DNA of 64,000 nucleotides from Isoetes taiwanensis (lineage: Eukaryota; Streptophyta; Lycopodiopsida; Isoetales; Isoetaceae), in NCBI GenBank assembly GCA_021234155.1, contig JAJEKV010000573.1, forward strand, positions 78,915 through 142,914, in the 5' to 3' direction. The notes below the pieces were generated by a model. The model saw nothing but the letters and a program-made list of their open reading frames with translations, did not search any database and was not told where the DNA came from. The position numbers and the translations under genes were made by a program. How positions within the stretch are numbered: the first letter of the stretch is position 1; every line of letters begins with the position of its first letter. Below are positions 34,309 to 45,245 of this stretch, piece after piece.

Positions 34309-36097
34309 GATGCAACAATCCATCCAAATATTGACGTCTCTCTTCCATTTCTTACAACGATTTTTTATTCAATAATGTGCAGGCAACCTAGAGAATAACC
34401 AAGGAACTTCTAAAACATTTGTCTTCTATATTAAGAAAACTTCGCCCACTTGGGGCACAAAATGACACAAACAAGACGACCTTTTATATAGACCAAATGA
34501 AGACTAGAAATAAACTAACCTTTCTATTGTAGGCCATGCCAAATGAAGAGTGAATAGGTAAGTGTTTAGAATGATTTACTAAAATCCAAACCTTGATGCC
34601 ACTATAAATGATCCTTTACATGAACAATTATGAGATGTCTCACACAAGGTAACTTTTGCACCTTGAATTCAACTTTGTATAAATAATTACTAGATGTCTC
34701 ACATATCTATATAAAAAAAAGGTAACATTTGCACCTTGAACTCAACAACATTTGCACCTTGAGTTCAACCCCAACATGCACCCTACCATGCACACCATGT
34801 TATGCACTATTATTGCCTTCAACAAATGATCTCGCAAAAGCTTTGAAAGATGCTTTCAAAGCATCTAGCCTTGAAAGGACAGTTCAAGAAAAATTCTTAG
34901 AAGATAATTAAGGACACCTTCTCAGTTAGGAGCATTGTTGTCCTATCATTTATGCCCCGAAAGAGATGTTATTTCTTTGATGCTATGATTACTGAGATTT
35001 TCCTAGCAAGGGCGAATTTTATTGACTCTATTGTCTAAGTAGCAACTTGAATCGATTGTCAAAACATGACTTTGAACTATGATTTAAGTCACTTCACAAA
35101 ACATGTATTTCCATTCTCTCCTCTACTAGACTTCTCCTTATGCTTCTGCCATCCTTGTTCCATAGCGAGCACCACAAACCAATACGTTACACTCAAACCC
35201 CAATGTCCATGTGTCCAGTTGGATCCTAGTCCAAGAGGAGCTCAACATCTAAGGAGGAGTTAGTGATGCAAATGGGTACCATCATCTTCACAAAATGACA
35301 ATGTTCTAAAATAGCAATTTTGATTGATTATAAAAACATAACTTTCAAGTATGATTTAAGCCACCTCAACCTCCCCCACCAAGGGCAACCCTCCCGTCTG
35401 CAGACCTTGTTTGTTTTATAGATGGTGAAGCGGATGAATGAAATTTGTTAGGGGCGAGCACCCTTTTTTTTTTTTTCCTTGTTCTTAGCATCCAAACTTG
35501 CCTCCAGCTTGCTACCAACGTGCCTCCAAATTTCTATCTTTTTCGAGGGAATGTACATGCCTCAGGGCTATTTTCTTACCATATATTTGCAAGCCTCCCG
35601 GGCTTTTTGTTGTGAATAGTTGAAGCCTCCGGGCATTTAAATTTCCAAAATGATGTTCGATGTAAAGCCATACCTACCACAAAAAATTTTTGAATGTAAA
35701 AAGTTTTTGCTTCTAATTCCATTTGAGTACCTAACTTTTTTTTTCTTGTACATGTTTTGGTGCTTATAGGATTTGTGTATATGACAAGGGCACTAGTGTA
35801 GGCAATTGTGTGAATAGATTTGAATTGGATGTATGTAGGCAATTGTATAAATTTTATGAATGGATGTGAATTGTATGGAAATATGCAATTTTATGATTGG
35901 TTGTTTCTTTGTACGAGGAAGGACATGGACATGTATGTATTAAAGATTACCGAAACAACCGAGAATGTTTTAAGTACATAAAATCTTTGCATTTAAAATG
36001 ACACAAGTCTTTGTAATTGTTAAATTAATTCACATGGTCATTACTTTTTATTGAAAAGAAATCATAATATGATATTTATAAACTCAACCAACTTACA

Positions 36098-36319
36098 TCA
36101 CAACTGTTCTGCAACTGTAAACCAACCTAAAACTGGATCGATTCCAAGCACTTGATTGTATATGTACAATAAGTGCTTGCAAGGTATGAATCCTCTTATC
36201 CTTTCCATTGGATGAAATCCGGACAACTGGTCGTCCTTAATCGATACTATGTATGTGCTATCTTCACGTTTGACTACATAGTCCACATGTCTATTTTTTA
36301 AGTAGGTCTTCTCTTGCAC
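36098..36319 (-). pseudogene. SWIM-finger-like remnant of a MULE/FAR1-type transposase
   Basis: The frame of 73 codons contains GFIPCKHLLYIYNQ near its C-terminal half, resembling the GxPCxHxL part of the SWIM zinc finger (CxCxnCxH) at the C-terminal end of Mutator and FAR1-family transposases; the preceding stretch YIVSIKDDQLSGFHPMERIR matches its position but lacks the CxC pair. No catalytic DDE part was found nearby. The call relies on one short motif and on lying between inverted ends. Confidence 0.35.
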
Positions 36320-36529
36320 AGAATCTCTCTTTGACTGCTATTTGCATCTAAAATACTTTACCAACTCTAGTAATACATAAAGTTATTAGCCCTTTTCAAA
36401 AAGCAAACACTTTATCAATAAATGAGCACGTCACATATCCACACAACTTCAAATAAGACACATATATATTTCTTTTATTAAAAGATAATCAAAGTAATTT
36501 TACTATAGGAAGTCATCTTTTTCCAAAAA

Positions 36530-36595
36530 GATCACACCACGCGAATTTTGTATAAGCTAAAGGGTTGGAATATACAAAATTCGCATGGTGTGATC
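36530..36595. repeat. Hairpin 1: 25-bp arms, 16-base loop
   Basis: GATCACACCACGCGAATTTT plus GTATA (36530-36554) pairs with TATACAAAATTCGCATGGTG plus TGATC (36571-36595) with a single mismatch. The same GATCACA...CGCGAA arm recurs in the hairpin at 37272-37339. Confidence 0.9.
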
Positions 36596-37271
36596 CACTT
36601 GTTTGTTGTCAATAGATAATAACACCAAGTCCCTCATCAATAGTCTCCCATTTGCATATAAAATATGTATCATTCCAAGTTATATTATGTTTTATGAACT
36701 AAACTTTTTCAAAGAGGGTCCCAAAGCAACAACCAAACAACCAACAACCAAAGCTTTATTAAATAAGATTTTTATGTTATTTTATCAAACCTAACAATGT
36801 TTCCATATGTGACACTTTGTGTTAACTGATCCAAAGGCTCACGAAAACGACATTTTATACAATATGTCTTTGGAGCATTTTGTGTCGTGGCATTAGTAAA
36901 CACCTCTAATGGAGCAAATATTTTGTAACTCATTTTTTCAACAACCCTGGATGCACGTCTTATCAAACATTTATTCATTGCAATGACACCATTCTCATAG
37001 CTTTGAGGCTTGCACAATTCGCGTAAAAGAGGTCATGGGACGACTTTCAAGCTCGGCTCCCACAACTTTACAACATAAAACTAGATGCCCACTGCCCTGA
37101 ATGTATATCTTGGAAAAGCATGTCTCTTATGTCCATATATTAAACAACAACGATGCTAGTAATGCTTTTCCCTAGTCTCAAATCCCCGACATCTGATAAA
37201 TATAGCCTAAAGAAAAATATTTGATTCAGTGGGTGAATATAAATCAAGAAGAGGGAAGAAAAAAGAAGCAA

Positions 37272-37339
37272 GGATCACATGACGCGAAATCTCACTACAC
37301 ATTTACAAAGTGCATATGCATTTTCGCATGGTGTGATCC
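37272..37339. repeat. Hairpin 2, related to hairpin 1
   Basis: GGATCACATGACGCGAAA (37272-37289) pairs with TTTTCGCATGGTGTGATCC (37321-37339) with few mismatches and a 31-base loop. TTCGCATGGTGTGATCCA is identical in the right arms of both hairpins; the loops are unrelated. Confidence 0.85.
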
Positions 37340-38184
37340 ATGTATTATTGAGGGTGCAAATTTGCAAATATCCTCATCTTCAAATCCCTTCCTCCCCTCC
37401 CTTCCCCTTTTTTTTTTTGCAATATACTATCCATAGCATTTATTTTGAACCCTATAGTTCTACCTATTCATTTAGTCATTATGAATGTCGCTCGGAACTG
37501 ATGTAACTCCATAATCACCCTTCGTTAAGGATAGCATTCTCACCCACGAGCCTATGGATAGATATCCTTCCACCGTCTGAAAAGTAGGAAAACTTCTGAA
37601 TGAAGATTTGGGTAATAAAAACATGGCATGTAACGTACGTTTGCTTGTCCGCATCGCCCTCGCCGTTGTTAGCAACTCTATGCTCGCCCTCATCGATGCT
37701 ATAACATACTCACCCATGAACCTTTGGAGACATAACCTCCTACTTCTTGACCTTGAGTGTTCTATAAATGGGGCAAAAACACTGACACTATTGGAGACTT
37801 GGATTCCAAATGAAGAGTGAAGCGGAGAGGATGCAACGTGAAGCGGCGCTAATGTGAACAATGGAAATCTTGGTGCCAAAATTTGATAAGGTGGTTGGTG
37901 CATGTGGGCATGTGCGATGCGAGGGCGGAAAAAAGTAGCCATTATTTTGGTCCGCGATCACGATTTTGAAAAATGCGGGCCATTGATGTGGTTGCAATGA
38001 ATGCACAAACATGTCCTATGAAATTTTGCCATGTGGATGCCAAGTAAGCCCTTGCTCCTCTTTCTACTTGCCAACTATCACCGACTTTGGAAAAAATGCG
38101 CAAACATCATTGGTCGCGAGAAACATGGACGTGGAATTACGGCATCAAGTTATGGGCCATTTTGAGACCCCAAATCCCCTAATG

Positions 38185-39254
38185 TGATGTTTGTGGTACT
38201 CTGGTCGCATTTTTGGGACTTTCATGCTAGTGTTACTTATCATCTTTTCGGTGCCAACGGTGTATTTGTATCACGAACTTTGTTTGTGTTTATTATCGGT
38301 GCCTTACCATATGAGAGTGGCCGGGGAGGCTACTGGATGACGGGAATGTTGCTAAGTGTTTATTTTGATTTATCAAGTGTGTCGATTACATTACGGATAA
38401 GCTTGTCGAGTCTTGGGTAAAACCAAAATTGTCACTACGCATTTGTGGGGCACTAGCATATAATATTTGTAACGGTGCGAGAGCAAGAAGCGGTGCCTTT
38501 TCTCATTTGCAATTCAAATATTGTGTTGCTGCATGCAATGCCATGCATGGGATTGTCTGTTGAGAAGATGAGATTTTCACATTTCATGTTAAAAAACTTA
38601 TGCAAGGGAAAACTGAACTGGACCAGACATCATGCAAAAAATGAGGAGTGCAAGTTTGAAGTGGCTGATGCAGGAAAAATTTGCATTCATATCAACCTGC
38701 TCATGATGATCATAGTTTGAACAACAGATGACCATCTATTCATGATGCTAAATACTGCCAACCTAGCATTATAGTTACCAACCAATTATGAAAGGGAAGA
38801 GCTGTAAACAAAGCCACACTCAAATATGCTTTTAACATAAAAATCAAGCATTTCATAATTTAAATTTTCAACCTTTCTTTTGGGTGCTCTTTACGTACGG
38901 ATGGGTCTACCCTTTCCACCATGCCATGCAGCCATATGCCAGTCTAACATTCTTATATCCATTCCTTCTATAAAAAGAGTGTACCATTGAATAAGCAGGA
39001 CAGAAAACATTTTCCACAAATCAACAAAATGAACGGCTTTCAAATAGAAAATTAAAGGACTATGCTCATTACAGGTATGTATATTTTAATGAAATTAAAG
39101 TAGAAGTAGAAGGCAAGATTATAACAAGAATATAGAACACAAAAAACAACCATATGGAGGGGCCAATCCATTGCACCATCTCAGGCTTATGCATGAGTTT
39201 TTTCTTTATTTAATTAGTTAATCTAAGACACCTTGAATTAAGATTTTTTTTTTT
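38185..39254. other. No gene recognised
   Basis: Mostly AT-rich. The frames at 38184-38420 and 38475-38720 are short and without domain. Confidence 0.4.
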
Positions 39255-39322
39255 ATTTTTAGCACACCAGCCTAACCAAGCCTACAGCCTTTCTTGCAAT
39301 TCTAGCCTATCCACGTAGCACC
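39255..39322 (+). repeat. Dispersed repeat, copy B
   Basis: Copy of the repeat at 28576: TTTTAGCACACCAGCCTAAC, then CAAGCCTACAGCCTTTCTTG and CAATTCTAGCCTATCCACGT. Preceded by a T-rich run as in copy A. Confidence 0.75.
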
Positions 39323-39919
39323 TCCAGCTTAGCAAATACTCAACATTATAAATTGGGTTTTAAATTACAATAAAGGTGTCTTGTAACTTTCTAAACGAAT
39401 TGCACGTTGCCAACTCCTTGCCAACTTCTATAGTAAATGCATAACAACTTTGACCTTACCAAAGCCTTCTGGTGTGCTTTTTGCTAGTTTTCTTTTTTTT
39501 TGGAAGAACAAAATAGAAGTTCATTAAGCAAGAGTAGAAATTACAAATTTACATATCCCACCTAACTGTGTAAGCACAAGAAGATACTCCAAAAAAATGA
39601 GCCTGATGCACTATGTGCTTACTCGAGTATAGGATACTAATGATAAGAATTAATTTGAAGATATTGAATCTAAATATGGTCCCTCACTTCTTGCTCCAAG
39701 GAGAAAGACTTATAAGCCATCAGTATCTTAGCCTAGGCTACAACAATAACATCACGAGTAGAAGAGTAAATCCCATAAAATGTGTAGAATCTATAACAAT
39801 TCCAGATTGACTAGAGGAGCCAACCAGACCCAAGATGAAATGTCTTCTACCTAGCTAGGGCCCATGCATTTGAAAGACGTTAAAAAAACACATTGGCTAA
39901 CAAGTGTACTGTTAAATAA

Positions 39920-40215
39920 ACCTTATAGCCAGGACTGTGCCAATTGAACTTTTAGACAAGCAAGCAATGCTCAAGCATGTAAACGTCTAAAAGGCAAAGT
40001 GGGCATATTGCAAAGACACAAAGATCATAGCGATGTCGCGGAACATTAATACACAAGCATCTATGTATAACTTGCCACCAAAGTACAGAAACCTTACGAT
40101 GGAGCAACTTAATCAAATCCAGTGCCGTGTACAAACTTAATTGGTTGTGGGATTTGCAATTGCGTACCCATTTGTTAGTGGGAGAGGTTGTGGAGCTAAG
40201 AGGAGACAATATATG
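39920..40215 (-). pseudogene. LINE C-terminal zinc-finger fragment (zf-RVT type)
   Basis: The minus-strand frame (about 40209 to 39930) reads LLHRKVSVLWWQVIHRCL, then ICPLCLLDVYMLEHCLLVC. The LWxxxHR...CPLC...E(H)CLxxC pattern is the cysteine-rich end of plant LINE ORF2 proteins, and WQVIHR and CPLC are shared with the LINE at 49-55 kb (about 55317-55425). No reverse transcriptase is left beside it, so it is an isolated tail or heavily decayed copy. Confidence 0.65.
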
Positions 40216-40219
40216 GAGC

Positions 40220-41337
40220 TGCCAAGTGCTTGCCTTTGTGAATATCCTTGTGATGACCCCAAGGCACCATTTCTATGACATCAACCTTCACTACGAGAGG
40301 TAAGTTATCTTCTACCTTCTACCACACAAACACAACGCGACAGGAAAGTAGGAATTTTGTCTGAAACTAAGGCAAAGACAGGAGGCGACCACCTTCTTAC
40401 CATGTTTGAATAGAGACACCACCTACTATTCTCTATGTAAGGGGATGAACTGATGCAGCAAGTGGAGTTGCTATTGGTTTGGCGGCATTGGCGCCACCAC
40501 CATTATCCATAGTAAAGTATGACATGGCCAAAAATGATGCCTGGCGCATCCCACGTTGCCAATAATCCTCGTAGGAAAGGAGAAGCATTGGAAAAAAGGC
40601 TTTTCATTTTGAGCAATATCTAACTGCGTTCTTCTTCCAAATACAAGTTTTAATTGTATATCGAATCTTTCATGAAAATGCTACCTAGTGAAGATTATCA
40701 TCGAATACCAACTAATTATGGTGATATCTCTAACATATAATTATAGTAGGGTAGATTCTAGAAGGTTTTGTAATTAGACATTACAATATAGATATTTCAA
40801 TGTTGTGTGTAATGGAAGCTACTAGATTGTTCTCGGGTCAGCTGCAGAATCGTATGCAAATGGAGAGCTGGTGACAGATAGAAAGCACCATGGCGACAAT
40901 ACCATCGTATGGCTACTCTTCCGCTCAACAAGACTACTGAGATCTTTTGCTTGTTTATTCAGATGTTGATTGTGGTTGTTTCAAATTTTATTTATTCTCT
41001 CGATTTGGAAATGGTAATATCAGGATTTATCTTGGCATTCTGTGCGTTGTTGTGCTTTTTGTATTTGTTGGTTTTAGATTGATCTTTGCTTTATATTGAT
41101 GTGAAAACAGCTCTCTGGTTCTTGAAGGCAAGAATCAGACTGTAGTTCAGGTGTTCAAGGGCCTTATCGGACTCTTGACGAGCACCCTCCCTTAGAGCCA
41201 TTTTTTATGGCAGCAAATAGAGGAGGAAAAGTAGGTGCCATTGAGTCCAATTGCAATTTTTTTGTGCTTGGAAATATGTTGTCGGCAACAGCCCTTAGTG
41301 CCACCCCAGTACAACGCCACTATGCTACATGCTACAA
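40220..41337. other. No gene recognised upstream of the SET fragment
   Basis: I looked for YDG/SRA or pre-SET sequence expected before a SUVH SET domain and saw none. A frame at 41207-41452 is in another phase from the SET fragment and has no domain. Confidence 0.4.
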
Positions 41338-41676
41338 TATATTGATGCTGGAATTCGTCGAAATCCCAACATTTCTAACAATTATGAGGAGTTTCATGAT
41401 GCCCTTATGTCTATTGATGCAACTACATGTGGAGACATTGCAAGATTCATAGACCATAGTTACAGCCCCAACATCTTTGTGCAATGTGTGTTTTAGAACC
41501 ATGAAGATCTTCGACGGCCTCACCTTATGATGTTTTCCATGGACAATATCAAGCCTTTTACAGAGTTCAACTATGACTATAATTACACCATTGGTAGTGT
41601 GAGGTACCCTGATGCCAGAGAAGACATTAAACTCTGTTACTGTGGAGCGTAAAACTGCAAGAGTAGGTTTTACTGA
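41338..41676 (+). pseudogene. SUVH-type histone H3K9 methyltransferase, C-terminal SET fragment
   Basis: A single frame of 113 codons, broken by two stops, covers the second half of a SET domain and the post-SET. Seen in order: SNNYEEFHDALMSIDATTCG, DIARFIDHSYSPNIFVQCVF then a stop, MMFSMDNIKPFTEFNYDYNY, CYCGA then a stop, NCKSRFY and TGA. In working SUVH enzymes the core reads GNxARFINHSCSPN and the end CYCGxxxCxGRxY; here N-to-D and C-to-Y changes hit the cofactor-binding NHS and zinc-site residues. No upstream SRA, pre-SET or SET-N is present and no introns interrupt the piece. It is a dead fragment, perhaps a retrocopy. Confidence 0.85.
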
Positions 41677-41819
41677 TGATTTCTGTGACTTTTCTATCTT
41701 CCAATCAGAGGCTATATTTTTGACCCTACTGTCTTTATATCTCTACTTTCTTTAGCCATGATTTTTCTGGGCCATTCCTCTCAGTTCTGAAATTCTGCCC
41801 TCATTTCGGTGGGAATACG

Positions 41820-42060
41820 AAGAAGGATATTTGGTCTACACTTTCAGATGTTTTGCTGCCGCAGAAATGAGAGAATCATGGGCCGTACACTGTTGCTGCT
41901 ATTTCAAGCCTCATGATTTTACCAGTAATTTTCTATATCTCACAATATGCTCATTCCGGCTAGGAAGCCGTATCCAGTGTGGCGAGATTTCAGCATCCAC
42001 TTGGAAGAATTAAAGTACGAGCCCTTTCTGCAGGTCAGCTCTACTAACAAACGCCTTCAA
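41820..42060 (+). other. Weak coding-like stretch after the SET fragment
   Basis: One frame reads IPARKPYPVWRDFSIHLEEL followed by KYEPFLQ|GTCAGC near 41951-42035, with a donor-like end. It may be an exon relic of an unidentified gene. No family match from memory. Confidence 0.2.
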
Positions 42061-42457
42061 TTATTCATTGTGTATATGTAAAGAGATGACAATGTTGAAG
42101 AAGACATTTTTTCATTTCTTCTATACTACACACATCAGGTCCAAAGAAACTTTTTATTTATTTGGGATGTACAAATTTGAAATTGTTTTTGCTAATGTTG
42201 TATACTGAGCTTGTGGCCTCGATATTTATTTGGTTCAAAACTTGTGAACCAAAACCCGTTGGCCGTTTGTGCATTAGATTCTGAGGAATACAATGTTTGG
42301 AAGCAGATACTATAATATTATGTAAATTCTACGAAACTGCAGACTTTACAGACGATACGTTGCATAATGCATGCAATGGATGCAATAAAGGCTGGACATG
42401 TAGATAATTACATGAAGTTGGATAATGCATTTTGTCAACCAACTCACCACCTTATTA

Positions 42458-43156
42458 TTTAACTGTATCATTGTAGACGTCGACTATGAGAGATGTTACA
42501 AACCTTTTAATGCTGCATTCAAGTTGAATCATCATGTTTATGCTTTAATTTCTTTGCATTTGGATTGACGATGTTTTACTTTTTGTTAAATTAGGGATGC
42601 TAAAACACCATGGGTTGAGAGGTAAAGCCTAATTTCAAGCAAAGTATTCGTGAGATGTTAGTTATTATAACTGGAAAATGCTCTCTCTTTTTCTTCATAT
42701 TGGAAGGCTTTACTGAAGTTTTCTGGCATCCGAAGATGGCGCATACAATCCCCCTTCTTTTTCAAAAGGCACTTGTATTAAGGATTATTCTTTAACTGTA
42801 TCATTGTAGGAGTCGACTATGAGAGATGTTACAAACCTTTTAATGTTGTATTCAAGTTGAATCATCATGTTCATGCTTTAATTTCTTTGCATTTGGATTG
42901 ATGATGTTTTACTATTTGTCAATTAGGGACTGCTAAAACACCATGGATTGAGAGGTAAAGCCAAATTTCAAGCAAAGTATTCGTGAGATGTTAGTTATCA
43001 TAAGTGGAAAATGCTCTGTCTTTTTCTTCATATTGGAAGGTTTTACTAAAGTTTTCTGGCATCCGAAGATGGCATAGCCTAAGAAATCATCCTTGCATGT
43101 GGTGAACTCAGTATACAATCTCCCTTATTTTTTAAAAGGCACCTGTATTGAGGAAA
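42458..43156. repeat. Direct duplication, about 333-bp period
   Basis: Copy 1 at 42458-42785, copy 2 at 42791-43156. Both start TTTAACTGTATCATTGTAG and end AAAAGGCACYTGTATT(A/G)AGGA. They differ by scattered substitutions and by a 37-base segment (about 43074-43110) present only in copy 2. No coding potential or element recognised. Confidence 0.9.
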
Positions 43157-43560
43157 AGCTGCACAGATCTTCCCAAGATCAAGATTATGTGATTGTGTCC
43201 TTTGATGAGCCTTTGCACACATTTTGTTTGTGTATGTTCTGAGTAAATGGAATCTAAGCAGTGTTCCATTGAGAAGGATCTTTATGTTTGTAGGAAATGG
43301 TATTGTAATTTTATGAGGACTATACCATAACAACTGACAAAAGAAATACAATGTCATAACTATGCATCAAAATCTGCAAATTAAACATTTGCTAGACCGT
43401 TATTGAAATATTTAGGATCTTCTTCTTTGAAGTACAATAATGAAAACTACCATATCTAGTGCATTTGAGTATGAACATTCAATTTTTATGTGTAGGTATT
43501 GGATCACCCAAAACATGCTTAAAAGTAGATAAGTACGCAAATAAGTAGCAATTTTCATAG

Positions 43561-43824
43561 GCACAAGTTGTTGCCAAACTAACCAACATACCTGGCGTAG
43601 TTAAGCATTGATTGCGATGGTTGCAAATAAACCAACATAACATAATTAAGCTTCCTTAGTGATTGTCTATGCTTAGAAATAGATAATATATTTATCTACT
43701 CAAATACGTAGATGCACAAATTATTGCCAAACTAACCAACCTACCTAGCATAGTTAACCATCTACTTAGATTGTTGCAAATAAATCAATGTAACATGATT
43801 AACATTCCTTAGCCATTGACCATG
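43561..43824. repeat. Direct duplication, about 153-bp period
   Basis: GCACAARTTRTTGCCAAACT followed by AACCAAC and a similar run to TTGAYCATG occurs at 43561 and 43714, diverged by perhaps a sixth of positions. Older than the 333-bp duplication next to it. Confidence 0.8.
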
Positions 43825-44739
43825 AACTTTGAGGGTCTAATTGGAGTGCAATGTATATGGTAACATTGTTGAGTGGTGATAGGAGTGCAATGTAGTACAG
43901 AGTTGAGTGGTGAAAAGCTCGCAGGAAGGGAGTGTAAGTTTCCTTGTGCTCAACTCATAAATTATTCAAAAGCTCCCTTTTACACCACCATTGCCCAATT
44001 CATCTCAGTCAGATCATGGTGTTTATTTGATGAGTAGTTCGCAATGCTTAAGAAGTGTGAGGCAATTCTGGACAATCCAGACGAAGTGTGCATAATGGAA
44101 TATCAATGACTATTGCTCCTTTTTCCTTGAAGGCACAACTTAAAAAGCATAAAGTAGCAGCGGCGCCGGCTGCGGCGAGAAATTCTTGTATTTATAATGT
44201 ACTCATATTGTATGGTTGTCACAATTATACTTGAAATGTAACATAAAAATAACTAGCAGACGGGCAAGCTTGGAGTAAAACTAGAGTTTTGGAGATATTA
44301 GGCGGTTGGAAAAGGTTGTTTGGCTTTTGGTTAATGGAAGAGAGACAATATGTTATTAAATGTAACTTTATATCTACTCATCTAGAATTCTTTGCATTCA
44401 TCTACAAACATAGGCCATCGAATGCTCCAGTTTTGAGACAGTGTTTTTGACCCTTCTGCCATCGATTGCTCCAATTTTGAGACGGTTTTTTTGAAACTGT
44501 ATCCTTCTGATTAAACGGCCTCTTGTCAAAATGAATAATTGTGCTTCTAAGGGCGTGATGGCAATGGCTTCGAAATCCCCAGTAGCTCAATTTGCTGATA
44601 AATGTCATACTCCACCAGATTTTGAATATAAACTCAAGATTATTTGCCGGATTTTAAAGGAAATCCCACAATTTTTTTGCCAGCAAATAAAAATTCAAAT
44701 CAGAAAATAAGGATTGTGATCGGAAATTTAGGAGACGAA

Positions 44740-44807
44740 TTCCTAGTTTTTCGACGCCTGCATGATATTTCCATTCCTAGTTTTTCGATGCGTGCATGAT
44801 ATTTCCA
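44740..44807. repeat. 34-bp tandem duplication
   Basis: TTCCTAGTTTTTCGACGCCT and TTCCTAGTTTTTCGATGCGT each continue GCATGATATTTCCA; two copies in a row with two substitutions. The flanks 43.8-44.7 kb and 44.8-45.2 kb hold no gene that I can support. Confidence 0.85.
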
Positions 44808-45245
44808 CAATGATGTCTTCGCTTAAAAAGAGGGAATGAATGAAGTCCTACATTATGAAATTTTTGTCAACACTCTGCATTATCCATTATAGCCTGAAAA
44901 TATATATGCCACGAAAGAATTGCATCCTCAAGCTTTGGCTGCTTGTTAACCTTGTACTCTTTAAACCTTGCCTATCTACATGTGTGTCCCAAACAACTAC
45001 TGACATTTAAAAATCTCCTTGGAGGATTAAATTTGGACTTCAAAGGAATTTAAAAATAATGAGAACTCTAGAACATTATATAGGCCCAGGAGAAAGAGAT
45101 TTGCATCTTTTAGCACAGTAGGTGCAAATGTGCTCCTCCTCCGCACATTGTGATGAACTCACTGTGCCTTTGGGTCCTTATCTAATAATCTCTTTATTTT
45201 CTAACCACCTTACAAGATCACAGTAAGCCAGATTAGGCAAGAAGC

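Larger units (their letters stand above)
31077..38184. mobile_element. Candidate 7.1 kb terminal-inverted-repeat element, Mutator-like
   Basis: The left end reads CATTAGGGCGGATTTGGGG then TCTCAAAACAGCC (about 31077-31109); the right end, on the minus strand, reads CATTAGGGGATTTGGGG then TCTCAAAATGGCC (about 38184-38153). These inverted ends match over about 30 bases with few differences. A remnant resembling a SWIM zinc finger of Mutator/FAR1-type transposases lies at 36098-36319 on the minus strand. No clean target duplication was found next to the ends, so it could also be two related elements in opposite orientation. The interior is a mix of decayed coding scraps, repeats and AT-rich DNA. 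Confidence 0.5.

Noticed and set aside
37472-37942. 156-codon minus-strand frame
   Set aside because: No domain, odd composition (Arg-, Ser- and His-rich shifts), and it lies within the repeat-bounded 31-38 kb region; likely chance.
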